DNA of 29,668 nucleotides from Alphaproteobacteria bacterium (lineage in GTDB: Bacteria; Pseudomonadota; Alphaproteobacteria; Rhizobiales; Devosiaceae). The position numbers and the translations under genes were made by a program. Under the pieces are notes generated by a model. That model did no database searches. It saw nothing but the letters and a program-made list of their open reading frames with translations, and was not told where the DNA came from. Where the stretch lies: positions 1 through 29,668 of the forward strand of contig JAHJOS010000630.1 of NCBI GenBank assembly GCA_018820005.1. Reading direction: 5' to 3'. Positions 7,090-15,508 of the stretch are shown one piece after another (position 1 is the stretch's first letter; every line of letters starts with the position of its first letter).

Positions 7090-9609
7090 ATGTCCATAGC
7101 TGCTTCGTATTCGGCCCTTGATCTGGCCGGCACTTTTGCCCTGACGTCGCCCACCGCCTCCAATGCGGTTCCCATCAGCCTGCCGGGCGATGTGCATACC
7201 GCCCTGCTGGCCGCCGATCAGATCGTGGACCCCTACTATGGCGAAAACGAAAAGCAGGTGATGTGGGTCAACCAGACCGCCTGGTCGGTCGAGCGCCGCT
7301 TTGACGCCAGCGCCACCGATATCGACGGCTATCTGACCCTGACCCTGGCTGAGGTGGACTGCATCTCCACCATTTCGCTCAATGGCACAGTGGTCGCCGA
7401 AACCCAGAACAGCTTCCTGCGCAACGACATCGACGTCACCGGCAAGGTGCGTGTGGGTGAGAACACCCTGCGCATCGATTTCGCCATTGCCCCCGATGTG
7501 GCCCAGGCCCGCGCCGATGCTCATCCGTTCCCGATCCCCTTCACCAAGAACTACCAGACCAATGGTCTGGACGGGATCCACATGAACTTCATCCGCAAGG
7601 CGGCCTGCCATGCCGGCTGGGACTGGGGCATCTGCATCATGCCCATCGGCGTCTATGGCACCATGAGCCTGCGCCGCTCGCGCCTGGCCCGGCAGGACAG
7701 CGTTCAGGTCGATCAGGCCCATGGCAAGAGCACGGTCGAACTGTCGATAAAGACTCGGCTCTTCGCCTTTGCGCATGGTGAAGTGGAGCTTGAACACGCC
7801 ATCGATGGCCAGACCATCACAGACAAGGTGTCGGTGCAAAAGGGCGAGAACGTCTTCACCCACAATATCACCATCCACAATCCCAAGCTGTGGTGGCCGG
7901 CCGGGCAGGGCGCGCAGCCGCTCTACGAACTGGTGACCAATCTCGAGGGTGAAAAGACCACCCGCCAGATCGGCCTGCGCAAGCTTGAGTGGATCGTCGA
8001 GCCCGACGAAATCGACCATTCCTTCAAGTGCCGCGTCAACGGTCGCGATATCTCCATGCTGGGCGCCAATTGGATCCCCGCCGACGCCATCCCCAGCCGC
8101 ATCACCCCGGCGGTGATCCGCGACCTGCTCGAAAGCGCCAAGGCCGCCAATATGAACATGCTGCGCATCTGGGGCGGCGGCCAGTATGAACCCGATTATT
8201 TCTACGAGCTCTGTGACGAGTTGGGCATCCTGATCTGGCACGACTTCATGTTCGCCTGCATGAGCTATCCGTCCGATCGCCCCTTCCTCGACAATGTGCG
8301 GTCCGAGATCACCCAGCAGGTCCGCCGCCTCAGCCACCATGCCTGCATTGCCCTGTGGTGCGGCGACAACGAGGTCATCGGCTCGCTGGGGGGGTATCCC
8401 GAGACCAAGGCGGCGCCCGAGCGCTATGTCGCCAATTACGACCGGCTCAATTCCATGCTCGGCAATATCGTCGAGGATGAAGATCCGGCTCGCCGGTTCT
8501 GGCCGTCCTCGCCCTCTATGGGCTATCTCGATTTTTCCGACGGCTGGCATGCCGATACTCGCGGCGACACCCATTATTGGGATGTCTGGCACTCGGCCAA
8601 GTCCTTTGAGGCCTATCGCACGGTCAACCCGCGCTTTGCCTCCGAGTTTGGTTTCCAGTCCTTCACCTCAATGAATGTCATCGAGACCTTCTCTGAACCC
8701 AGTGATCGTAATCCCTCCTCGCCGGTGATGGAAAACCACCAGCGCAATGACGGCGGCAATGCCCGCATTCTCGAGACCATGACGCGCTACTTCCGCTTCC
8801 CGCGCGATTTCGATCAGATGGTGTTCCTCTCCCAGATCCAGCAGGGCCTGGCCATCAAGACCGCCATTGAATACTGGCGCTCCACCAAGCCGCGCTGCAT
8901 GGGCACGCTGTTCTGGCAGATCAACGACATCTGGCCGGTCGCCAGTTGGTCGAGCCTGGATTACGGCGGGCAGTGGAAGCTGCTGCAATATATGGCCAAG
9001 CGCTTCTTCCTGCCGGTCAATGTCGTCGCCGTACCGGTACACGACGCAGTGCCCACCAATTCGCGCGGCAAGCCGGTCGAGAACGCACCCGCCAGCCGCA
9101 TTGTGCTCAAGGCCATCAACGACACCGGCGCCCCGCTGGCAATTTCCCTTGAGGTCCTGGCGGTCAGGGTGGCTGGCGGCCAGCGCGTGCTGTTCACCGG
9201 CAACACCGCCATTTCCCCTGATGCCGCCATCGAAATCACCGCCATCTCGGCCGAAGATCTGGCGCCCGATGAGTTCCTGTTCTTCTCCTGGCGCGACGCC
9301 AAGGGCAATCTGTTGGGCGAAAACGACTATTTCCCCAAGCCCTACAAGGCCTACGAGCTGGTTCAGCCCAAGGTGCGCGCCGGCTGGTCCGAGCACGAGG
9401 GACAGCTGGTTCTCAGCCTCACCAGCGACCAGCCGGCGCTGTTCGTCACCGCCACGGTCGATGTGCCCGGCTATTTCTCCGACAATGCCGTCACGCTATT
9501 GCCCGGCCGCACCACCGACCTCACCTTCACGCCGCGCCACGGCGCCACCCCCTCGGCCTCCGAACTGGTGCAGTCGCTTAAAGTGCGCAATCTCAGCGAG
9601 ACGTTCTAG
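7090..9609 (+). CDS. Beta-mannosidase, glycoside hydrolase family 2
   Basis: An 839-residue GH2 enzyme: a jelly-roll sugar-binding domain first (LPGDVHTALL near the start), then Ig-like domains and a TIM barrel. The acid/base glutamate is E428 in WCGDNEV and the nucleophile is E519 in SEFGFQS, both typical of GH2 beta-mannosidases, as are GANWIPADA and MLRIWGGGQYE. It removes terminal beta-linked mannose from oligosaccharides. There is no signal peptide, so it should act in the cytoplasm on imported sugars. The ATG at 7090 follows GGAGAAG at good spacing; a longer frame reaching to 6997 has none. No mannoside transporter or regulator is adjacent, so it stands alone apart from a possible operator upstream. 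Confidence 0.93.
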   Translation: MSIAASYSALDLAGTFALTSPTASNAVPISLPGDVHTALLAADQIVDPYYGENEKQVMWVNQTAWSVERRFDASATDIDGYLTLTLAEVDCISTISLNGTVVAETQNSFLRNDIDVTGKVRVGENTLRIDFAIAPDVAQARADAHPFPIPFTKNYQTNGLDGIHMNFIRKAACHAGWDWGICIMPIGVYGTMSLRRSRLARQDSVQVDQAHGKSTVELSIKTRLFAFAHGEVELEHAIDGQTITDKVSVQKGENVFTHNITIHNPKLWWPAGQGAQPLYELVTNLEGEKTTRQIGLRKLEWIVEPDEIDHSFKCRVNGRDISMLGANWIPADAIPSRITPAVIRDLLESAKAANMNMLRIWGGGQYEPDYFYELCDELGILIWHDFMFACMSYPSDRPFLDNVRSEITQQVRRLSHHACIALWCGDNEVIGSLGGYPETKAAPERYVANYDRLNSMLGNIVEDEDPARRFWPSSPSMGYLDFSDGWHADTRGDTHYWDVWHSAKSFEAYRTVNPRFASEFGFQSFTSMNVIETFSEPSDRNPSSPVMENHQRNDGGNARILETMTRYFRFPRDFDQMVFLSQIQQGLAIKTAIEYWRSTKPRCMGTLFWQINDIWPVASWSSLDYGGQWKLLQYMAKRFFLPVNVVAVPVHDAVPTNSRGKPVENAPASRIVLKAINDTGAPLAISLEVLAVRVAGGQRVLFTGNTAISPDAAIEITAISAEDLAPDEFLFFSWRDAKGNLLGENDYFPKPYKAYELVQPKVRAGWSEHEGQLVLSLTSDQPALFVTATVDVPGYFSDNAVTLLPGRTTDLTFTPRHGATPSASELVQSLKVRNLSETF

Positions 9610-9646
9610 GCGCCCGTCACCTCACCTTCGCCCCACCCACCGAATT

Positions 9647-9702
9647 CCCCTCTCCCCTTGCGGGAGAGGGTGGATCGGCCAAAGGCCGAGACGGGTGAGG
9701 GG
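9647..9702. repeat. Dispersed alphaproteobacterial palindromic repeat
   Basis: Two hairpins in a row: arms CCCTCTCCC / GGGAGAGGG (9648-9656, 9662-9670) around CTTGC, then TCGGCC-AAA-GGCCGA (9675-9689), ending in GGGTGAGGGG. Read on the other strand it has the form CCCCTCACCC...CTCTCCCGCAAGGGGAGAGG, a common intergenic repeat of Rhizobiales and relatives. It lies 37 bases after the beta-mannosidase stop and may serve as its terminator. Confidence 0.75.
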
Positions 9703-9844
9703 TTGGTAGAGCAGAATTGGCAAGCCGGTGCGCAATCCCCCAACTTCCATACAAGATTTCACCACCGCGTCATTGACATGCGCGGTGCGATCTTCCAACG
9801 CTGTAAGACCTTCCAGCGCCTGCCTGACTTCCTCCGGATAAACC

Positions 9845-10759
9845 ATGTCCAACACCATCGCGCCCATCGAGGAGCGCCGTCTTTTGGGTATCGGGCTCGT
9901 GCTCGGCGCCTATTTTCTGTTCGTCTGCCTCGATTCCTCGGCCAAATGGCTGGGCATGGTGGGGATTCCGGCGCTTCAGATCATGTTCGTGCGCTATGCG
10001 GTCCATCTCGGTCTGGCCGCGGCGATAAACCTGCCGCGACAGGGCCTTGGCCTGCTGCGCACCAATAATCTCAAACTCGAAATGATGCGCGCCACCGCGT
10101 TGATCGGCGCGACGCTGTGCAATTTTACCGCCGTGCGCTACCTGCCTCTGACGGTGACCGGCGCCATCGGCTTCACCGTGCCCCTCATTGTCACGGCACT
10201 CTCGGTCCTTATCCTGCATGAACAGGTGGGCTGGCGCCGTTGGTCCGCTATTGCTGTCGGCTTTGTCGGCGTGCTCGTCATCGTCCGTCCCGGCACGGCG
10301 GTGTTTCATCCGGCGACGCTGCTCTCGCTGGGCGGCGCGGTCAGCTACGCCAGCTATGCCATGCTTACCCGACGCCTGGCCGGTGTCGATTCCGCCGGCA
10401 CCCAGCAGTTCTATGGCGCGGCCTTCCCCACTGTTGTCCTGGCGCCGTTCGCTCTGGCCACCTGGGCCTGGCCGACCAATGGCACCGACTGGGCGGTTCT
10501 AGCCATGATCGGGGTCGTCGGCTTTTCCGGCCATCAATTGCTCACTGTCGCGCATCGCTTTGCCCCGGCGTCGGCGCTGGCGCCCTTCGCCTATGTGCAG
10601 ATCTTGTTCTTCATCGCCTCGAGCTGGCTGATCTTCAACCAGCCACCCGATGTCTGGCTCTACATCGGCGCGCCCATCGTGGTGGCCAGCGGCTTTTACA
10701 TCTGGCTGCGCGAACGTGCCCTGTCGCGCCCGGTTTCTCCCATGACCGAGGAACGCTGA
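9845..10759 (+). CDS. EamA/DMT-family permease 1
   Basis: A 304-residue, very hydrophobic protein with ten predicted membrane helices arranged as two EamA repeats (about 15-150 and 160-295). The repeat pattern is clear: FVRYAVHLG in the first half, and a conserved RYLPLTVTGAIGFTVPLIV segment before VGWRRW and GVLVIVRPG. Members of the drug/metabolite transporter superfamily move small metabolites across the inner membrane; the substrate cannot be told. It overlaps the next gene, a close paralogue, by one base (TGATG), so the two are co-translated. The ATG at 9845 has only a weak ribosome binding site. The 140 bases upstream show no convincing promoter. Confidence 0.9.
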   Translation: MSNTIAPIEERRLLGIGLVLGAYFLFVCLDSSAKWLGMVGIPALQIMFVRYAVHLGLAAAINLPRQGLGLLRTNNLKLEMMRATALIGATLCNFTAVRYLPLTVTGAIGFTVPLIVTALSVLILHEQVGWRRWSAIAVGFVGVLVIVRPGTAVFHPATLLSLGGAVSYASYAMLTRRLAGVDSAGTQQFYGAAFPTVVLAPFALATWAWPTNGTDWAVLAMIGVVGFSGHQLLTVAHRFAPASALAPFAYVQILFFIASSWLIFNQPPDVWLYIGAPIVVASGFYIWLRERALSRPVSPMTEER

Positions 10760-11679
10760 TGGCCAGTCCCGTCGCGGCCATCGAGCACAATTCCAACCGC
10801 GCCATCCTGATCCTGTTGCTGGCGCAGTCGGTGCTGATCTTTCTTGATGTGTCAGCCAAATGGCTGGCCACCACCGGCATGCCGACCACCGAGATCATGT
10901 TTGCCCGCTATGGCCTGCATGTGGGCCTGCTGCTGCTGTTGGTGCTGCCCGTCCGCGGCTGGGATCTGTTCCGCACCGGCAATTGGAAGCTCGAACTGGC
11001 GCGTGGCCTGTGCCTGCTGATGTCTACCGGCGGCAATTTCTTCGCCATGCGCTATTTGCCGTTGACCGTCACCGGCGCTTTGCTGTTCACCTCGCCCCTG
11101 ATGGTCTGCGCGCTCTCGGGCCCGCTCCTCGGCGAAACTGTCGGCTGGCGCCGCTGGTTGGCCATTTTCGCGGGGTTCATCGGCATACTGGTGATCATCC
11201 GCCCCGGTACCGAGGCGTTCCATCCTGCCGCCTTGCTCAGCCTCTTTGCCGCTTTCTCCGGAGCGCTTTTCGGCATTGTCACCCGCAAGCTGGCCGGCGT
11301 CGACAGTGCCATGACCCAGCAGTTCTACGCCGGCGGCATCGCTCTGGTGGCGGTCACCCCGTTTGCATTTGGCGATTGGGTCTGGCCCACCCAGACCGCC
11401 TCCTGGGTCGCATTTTTCATGCTGGGCACAGCCGGTGTGCTCGGCCATCTGCTGATTTCGGTCGCCCACCGCTTCGCGACACCCGCAACGCTGGCGCCGT
11501 TCAACTATCTGCAATTGCTCTATCTGGCGATTGCCAGCTGGCTGATCTTCAACCAGCCGCCCGACCGCTGGTTTTTCGTGGGCGCCGCCATCATCATCGG
11601 CAGCGGCCTCTATATCTGGTTGCGCGAGCGGCACCTGCATCGCTGCACCACCTCGGTGGATGAACTCCCCGACCGCTGA
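10759..11679 (+). CDS. EamA/DMT-family permease 2
   Basis: A 306-residue paralogue of the preceding permease with the same ten-helix, two-repeat layout and many shared segments: SAKWLA, MRYLPLTVTGA, VGWRRW, GILVIIRPGTEAFHPA, RKLAGVDSA.TQQFY and SWLIFNQPPD. The start is the ATG overlapping the upstream TGA by one base; the open frame reaches much further back inside the first permease, but only this ATG fits the alignment. EamA proteins with ten helices usually act as homodimers or alone, so the pair may be two carriers with different substrates or a heteromeric unit. The likely origin is tandem duplication. No clear terminator follows on the plus strand. Confidence 0.9.
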   Translation: MASPVAAIEHNSNRAILILLLAQSVLIFLDVSAKWLATTGMPTTEIMFARYGLHVGLLLLLVLPVRGWDLFRTGNWKLELARGLCLLMSTGGNFFAMRYLPLTVTGALLFTSPLMVCALSGPLLGETVGWRRWLAIFAGFIGILVIIRPGTEAFHPAALLSLFAAFSGALFGIVTRKLAGVDSAMTQQFYAGGIALVAVTPFAFGDWVWPTQTASWVAFFMLGTAGVLGHLLISVAHRFATPATLAPFNYLQLLYLAIASWLIFNQPPDRWFFVGAAIIIGSGLYIWLRERHLHRCTTSVDELPDR

Positions 11680-11712
11680 GCGCCCCGCTCACGCGAACCA
11701 CATCAGTTGGCA

Positions 11713-11750
11713 CAAAAGAAAAGGGCGGACGCCAATCATGGCATCCGCCC
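11713..11750 (-). terminator. Rho-independent terminator of the small secreted protein gene
   Basis: Read on the minus strand, an 11-bp stem (GGGCGGATGCC / GGCGTCCGCCC, one T-G pair) with loop ATGATT is followed by TTTTCTTTT. It lies 25 bases past the stop of the gene ending at 11775. The stem may also stop transcription of the permease genes arriving from the other side. Confidence 0.85.
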
Positions 11751-11774
11751 CATCAGCCAACCCGACGGCTGGCG

Positions 11775-12110
11775 TTATTCGGTGATGTTGAAGTCGGTCA
11801 GTTCGCAGACATTGTTATCAGGCGAGATGACTTCGGTGCCGTCGTCAAACACGGCCTTGAAGTCAAACTTGCAATAGCCCGAACCGTCATCGATGTTGAT
11901 CGTTGCGGTCTCGCCAGCGCCAACCACCTGTTCGCCCAGGATGTCTTCCTGCCAGTCACCGGTGCCGGTGTTGGAGGCGTAGAACTCGGTCATGACCGAG
12001 CCAGTCAGGTTGTTGACACTGACCGTGCGGTCCAGTGCCGACGCAGCGCCGACCATTGATACCAAGGCAAGTGCCGAAAGAGTAACGACGCCCAAGAAAT
12101 TCGACTTCAT
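11775..12110 (-). CDS. Small secreted protein with two cysteines, function unknown
   Basis: A 111-residue protein with a classical signal peptide (MKSNFLGVVTLSALALVSMV, cleavage expected after ASA at residue 25). The mature part is about 86 residues, acidic, and rich in short beta-type segments: RTVSVNNLTG, EFYASNTGTGDWQEDILGEQVV, TINIDDGSGYCKFDFKAVFDDG. Cys80 and Cys102 could form a disulfide in the periplasm. I recall proteins with the same xxEFYASNxGxxxWxEDILG and DDGxGxCxFDF pattern in other alphaproteobacteria, but none with a known function. The start ATG has GAGGAAACT directly upstream, and the gene has its own terminator, so it is monocistronic. Confidence 0.85.
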   Translation of the reverse strand: MKSNFLGVVTLSALALVSMVGAASALDRTVSVNNLTGSVMTEFYASNTGTGDWQEDILGEQVVGAGETATINIDDGSGYCKFDFKAVFDDGTEVISPDNNVCELTDFNITE

Positions 12111-12177
12111 AGTTTCCTCGCTTCACTGCCATGCGGCAGGCGGGATTAGCGATATCGGGTTCCTTGACGCGATTCGA

Positions 12178-12209
12178 GCAAATTGCGTCAGAACATCAGC
12201 TCAATTTGC
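12178..12209. promoter_or_regulatory. Inverted repeat GCAAATTG...CAATTTGC upstream of the secreted protein
   Basis: Two 8-bp arms (12178-12185 and 12202-12209) are separated by 16 bases, placing the arm centres 24 bases apart. They lie 68-99 bases upstream of the secreted-protein start, within its probable promoter. They could be paired binding sites for a regulator. Arms of this length occur by chance at flexible spacing, so the call is weak. Confidence 0.25.
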
Positions 12210-12272
12210 GCTTTTCATGCAGATGGTTAGCGGCAGGAACGCGGCCAGCCCACGCGCCGGCCCCAGGCGCGG

Positions 12273-13640
12273 TTAGTTCGGCGACAACCGGCCTCTCCAG
12301 CGCGCCACATAGGCACTGAACCCGGGGTGCTGCAGCGCCGCTATGGCTGTGCCACCCGCCGCACCCGCCGCGCCGCCAAACAGCATGCTGGCCCCCAGGC
12401 TGGTGCCGGTAGCATCGCCCGATGCGCTCACCGTCACGCCGGTGAGTTCAGCCAGCGCCGCGCCGAACAGGCCATTGCGCGCCAGCGGCCCCTCGATGAT
12501 GATCTGCCGCCCCAGGCCACAGAGGTCCAGGCACGTCCGTGTCACCAGTGCGAGGTAAAGTGACACCGCGGCTGTCCGCTGCCCAGCGCTGAGTGTGGCC
12601 GGATCGACCGTCCAGCGGCCGACTGCCTCGGGGTAGGGCCCCACGCCAGGGGTAAAGCTGGGCAGCGCCTGGATATCGCTTGATATCACCGCATCGATAT
12701 CGGCATCGCTCGGAACCACCGCGCCCGGCGCCAGCATGTCGAACTCGCGCCCGGCCATGAAGCGCGCCGTCGGCACCGCCCGCCCGTGCGCATCCACATT
12801 GGCGAGGCTATCGCGCGTGGCGTCGAGCTGCCCGGTATCGCCGCCCACCGTCATGGCAATGGCCCAGGTCCCGGTCGACAGGATCGTGAAGGGCTCTTCA
12901 TGCGTGCCCAGATGCGGCAGCAGCGACGCATTGGAATCGTGAATGCCGCAAGTGACCGGCGTACCGGCTGCCAATCCGGTTGCCGCCGCCACCGCCGGGG
13001 TAATCGCGCCCAGCACCGACGCCGCTGGCCGCACCGGCGGAAACAGCCCGGTCCATCCCTCGGCAGCCACCAGGCTTGAGAACTGTCCCAGCGCCGGCGC
13101 CCACAGATCGGTATGGCAGCCCAGCGAGGTCACTTCGCTCGCCTGCACACCGGTCAGCCGCCAGGCCCAATACTGCGGATAAGTCAGGATCGCGGTGACC
13201 GTCGCAAACAGCGCTGGCTGCGTCCGGCTCTGCCAGAAGATCTGCGCGCCCAGGTTCAGTCCATTGGGCAGGCGCGGCGACAGGCTCTCGGCAAATTCGG
13301 GCCGGACCCGCCCATAGGCTTCGGCCGTATCTTCCGGCCCGGCAAATTCATAGTCCAGCACCGGCATGGCGAGCCCATCGTCGGCCATCAGCGCCGCTGT
13401 CGCCCCATGGGTGGTGATCGAAATGCCATCTACCCCATGCGCCTCTTGCAGCGTGCGCAGGCTCTGGGTGATGAAATCCCATAGCCTCTCCACATCGGCA
13501 TGGGGGTAGGGCCCGTCCTGCCGCACGCTATTGGGCGTGCTGTGCGCGGCAATCTGCTGGCGCGAAACGGCATCGATCAACACCACTTTGGCATTGGTCT
13601 TGCCGATGTCGATCACGGCGATGGAACGGGGCTGGGACAT
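12273..13640 (-). CDS. FGGY-family carbohydrate kinase
   Basis: A 455-residue kinase of the ASKHA fold. The first phosphate loop is AVIDIGKTNAKVV (8-20); the catalytic-base aspartate is D235 in CGIHDSNASLL, followed by ILSTGTW (253-259) and a second phosphate-binding segment near the C-terminus. It phosphorylates a sugar or polyol with ATP in the cytoplasm. DIGKTNAK and GIHDSNASL resemble kinases of L-rhamnulose, L-fuculose or similar deoxysugars in rhizobia, but substrate cannot be fixed and no aldolase, isomerase or transporter is adjacent. The ATG at 13640 is chosen; a GTG nine bases earlier (13649) is possible and neither has a strong ribosome binding site. A 12-bp palindrome lies 64 bases upstream. 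Confidence 0.85.
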   Translation of the reverse strand: MSQPRSIAVIDIGKTNAKVVLIDAVSRQQIAAHSTPNSVRQDGPYPHADVERLWDFITQSLRTLQEAHGVDGISITTHGATAALMADDGLAMPVLDYEFAGPEDTAEAYGRVRPEFAESLSPRLPNGLNLGAQIFWQSRTQPALFATVTAILTYPQYWAWRLTGVQASEVTSLGCHTDLWAPALGQFSSLVAAEGWTGLFPPVRPAASVLGAITPAVAAATGLAAGTPVTCGIHDSNASLLPHLGTHEEPFTILSTGTWAIAMTVGGDTGQLDATRDSLANVDAHGRAVPTARFMAGREFDMLAPGAVVPSDADIDAVISSDIQALPSFTPGVGPYPEAVGRWTVDPATLSAGQRTAAVSLYLALVTRTCLDLCGLGRQIIIEGPLARNGLFGAALAELTGVTVSASGDATGTSLGASMLFGGAAGAAGGTAIAALQHPGFSAYVARWRGRLSPN

Positions 13641-13704
13641 GCTCACCACGGCTCGATTGGACTGTGCCTGCCGCCATAGCGGATATCGTTCTACAGCGCC
13701 ATCA

Positions 13705-13716
13705 CTAACATGTTAG
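13705..13716. promoter_or_regulatory. Palindrome CTAACATGTTAG, candidate operator
   Basis: A perfect 12-bp palindrome in the region between the divergent sugar kinase and dusA, 64 bases from the kinase ATG and 70 bases from the dusA ATG. A close relative, CTGACATGTCAG, lies at 15432-15443, 65 bases before the hydrolase ATG. The joint consensus is CTRACATGTYAG. The size and symmetry suit a dimeric repressor; the regulator is not identified. Confidence 0.4.
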
Positions 13717-13786
13717 CGTCCCATGCAAATGCGCCCTGCGCCAGCCGGCTGGCCAATCTGCCCAATTTGCGCTATTTGGCGCCGCC

Positions 13787-14797
13787 ATGATCCCTGCTGC
13801 CAGCACACTCGCCCGCGCCCGCCGCTTCTCGGTGGCCCCCATGATGGAATGGACCGACCGCCACTGTCGGTTCCTCCATCGTCTGCTGACGCGCGAAAGC
13901 CTGTTGTTCACCGAGATGGTCACCAGCGCCGCCATTGTGCATGGCGATGCCGAGCGGCACCTGCGCTTCAACCCGGTCGAACAGCCCGTGGCCCTGCAAC
14001 TGGGTGGCTCCGATCCCATTGAGCTGGCGGCCGCAACGCGTCTAGCCCATGCCGCCGGCTATGCCGAGATCAACCTCAACGTGGGATGCCCGTCCGATCG
14101 CGTGCAGTCCGGTCGCTTCGGCGCCTGCCTGATGGCCGAGCCCGAACTGGTGGCCGATTGCGTCCGCGCCATGCGCGACGCCACCGATCGCCCTGTCACT
14201 GTCAAATGCCGCATCGGTATCGATGACCAGGACACCGAACAAAGCCTCGATCGCTTTGCCGATGCCATGGTCGCCGCCGGCGTCGACGCGCTCTATGTCC
14301 ATGCCCGCAAGGCCTGGCTCAAGGGCCTCAGCCCCAAGGAAAACCGGACCATCCCGCCGCTCGTTTATGCTCGGGTGCATCGCCTGCGCGCGCGGCTTTC
14401 GCCGCTGCAGGTGCTGATCAATGGCGGCATTGAAACGCTTGAGGCTGCCGAGGCCCAGTTCGCCCATACCGATGGCGTCATGCTGGGCCGCGCCGCCTAT
14501 CACAATCCCATGCTGCTGGCCGACGTCGACCGTCGCTTTTTTGGCGCCGGTACCGCTCCCATGAGCCTTGATGCCATCATGCACGCCATGGCCGACTATG
14601 CCGACGCCGAACTGGCCAATGGCACGCGCATCAACAATATTGCCCGCCATATGCTGGGCCTCGCCAATGGCCTGCCCGGCGCTCGCCAGTTCCGCCAGAT
14701 CCTGAGTGTGGAGGCCTGCCGTCCCGGCGCCGATTCCAGCGTCATGCTGCAGGCACTTGAGGCGGTCAATCGCCCCCGGCTCGCCGCTGCCTGCTAG
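13787..14797 (+). CDS. dusA: tRNA-dihydrouridine(20/20a) synthase DusA
   Basis: A 336-residue FMN enzyme that reduces uridine to dihydrouridine in the tRNA D-loop using NADPH. The sequence tracks E. coli DusA closely: RFSVAPMMEWTDRHCR (13-28), LLFTEMVTSAAIVHG, PVALQLGGSDP, INLNVGCPSDRVQSG with the catalytic Cys101, VTVKCRIGIDDQD, VHARKAWLKGLSPKENR, INGGI and VMLGRAAYHNP. These segments separate DusA from DusB and DusC. The length matches the family. The ATG at 13787 gives a normal DusA N-terminus, although the ribosome binding site is poor. Its stop overlaps by four bases the stop of the convergent deaminase gene. Confidence 0.95.
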   Translation: MIPAASTLARARRFSVAPMMEWTDRHCRFLHRLLTRESLLFTEMVTSAAIVHGDAERHLRFNPVEQPVALQLGGSDPIELAAATRLAHAAGYAEINLNVGCPSDRVQSGRFGACLMAEPELVADCVRAMRDATDRPVTVKCRIGIDDQDTEQSLDRFADAMVAAGVDALYVHARKAWLKGLSPKENRTIPPLVYARVHRLRARLSPLQVLINGGIETLEAAEAQFAHTDGVMLGRAAYHNPMLLADVDRRFFGAGTAPMSLDAIMHAMADYADAELANGTRINNIARHMLGLANGLPGARQFRQILSVEACRPGADSSVMLQALEAVNRPRLAAAC

Positions 14798-15285
14798 CCG
14801 CGACTGGCCCAATAGTCAGCCTGCAGCGCCGTCGCTTCGGCTTCCAGCAGCGGTCCAACCACTTCGGTGGGGCGCTGGCCGGCGGCGAACACCACCGTAC
14901 AGGGCAGGTCCAGCGTCGGGTTCTCCGCATTATTGCCCGTCATCGCCTTGAGGCCGCGCTCGGTCTGCCCGAACACCACCCGGCCGATGCCGGCCCAATA
15001 GATCGCCCCCGCGCACATGGCGCAGGGCTCGGCCGAACTATAAAGCGTCGCCTGCGCCAGTACCTCTAGGCTGAACGCCTTGCCGGCGCGCGTCGCCAGC
15101 AGCTTTTCGGCATGCGCAGTCCGGTCATGCCCCTCGGCGGAAAAGCCATTGCCCTGTTCCATCAGGATCGCCCCGTCCTTGTCCGCCAGAATGGCGCCAA
15201 ACGGATGGTCTCCCTGCGCCCGCGACTGCTGCGCCACCGCAAAGGCCCGCCGCAAAAGCTGTTCGTCGTCAGGGTGATTGGCCAT
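14794..15285 (-). CDS. Nucleoside/guanine deaminase, cytidine deaminase superfamily
   Basis: A 163-residue zinc deaminase. The zinc site is HAE (His58, with catalytic Glu60) and PCAMC (Cys88, Cys91), the standard CMP/dCMP deaminase motif; HPFGAILAD and GAIYWAGIGRVVFG fit the guanine deaminase / TadA side of the family. It lacks the TadA-type C-terminus and tRNA-binding pattern, so a free purine or nucleoside substrate is more likely. The ATG at 15285 follows CGGAGAAAAGCC, a good ribosome binding site; a longer frame to 15345 has none. It is convergent with dusA and its stop overlaps the dusA stop by four bases. The exact substrate is uncertain. Confidence 0.88.
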   Translation of the reverse strand: MANHPDDEQLLRRAFAVAQQSRAQGDHPFGAILADKDGAILMEQGNGFSAEGHDRTAHAEKLLATRAGKAFSLEVLAQATLYSSAEPCAMCAGAIYWAGIGRVVFGQTERGLKAMTGNNAENPTLDLPCTVVFAAGQRPTEVVGPLLEAEATALQADYWASRG

Positions 15286-15431
15286 GGCTTTTCTCCGAAA
15301 GGGGCACACTGATGCATAGGCTATCGCGTGTTCCCCATGCCGCAAAGCCGGATATCGCCCCCCGGCAGGCTTCGTATTACCCGGTGCATATTTCGCTTAA
15401 CGCGCGTTTTGTTTCGTTTTTAGATCTGCTA

Positions 15432-15443
15432 CTGACATGTCAG
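15432..15443. promoter_or_regulatory. Palindrome CTGACATGTCAG, candidate operator
   Basis: A perfect 12-bp palindrome 65 bases before the start of the membrane-anchored hydrolase. It differs from the palindrome at 13705-13716 only by a symmetric A/G and T/C change, and its distance to the start codon is nearly the same. The AT-rich stretch just upstream (about 15405-15425) suits a promoter. Confidence 0.4.
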
Positions 15444-15508
15444 CGGTCAGAGCTGTCCGGCACCAAGCGCGGGGCCTGATCGAAGCCTTTTCGGGGAGCC
15501 GATTTCAA

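Noticed and set aside
9773..9806. TTGACA at 9773-9778 as a -35 box for the permease pair.
   Set aside because: No acceptable -10 hexamer occurs at 16-18 bases spacing.
13741..13752. Perfect palindrome CCAGCCGGCTGG upstream of dusA.
   Set aside because: It is GC-only, of a size expected by chance, and has no partner site in the window.
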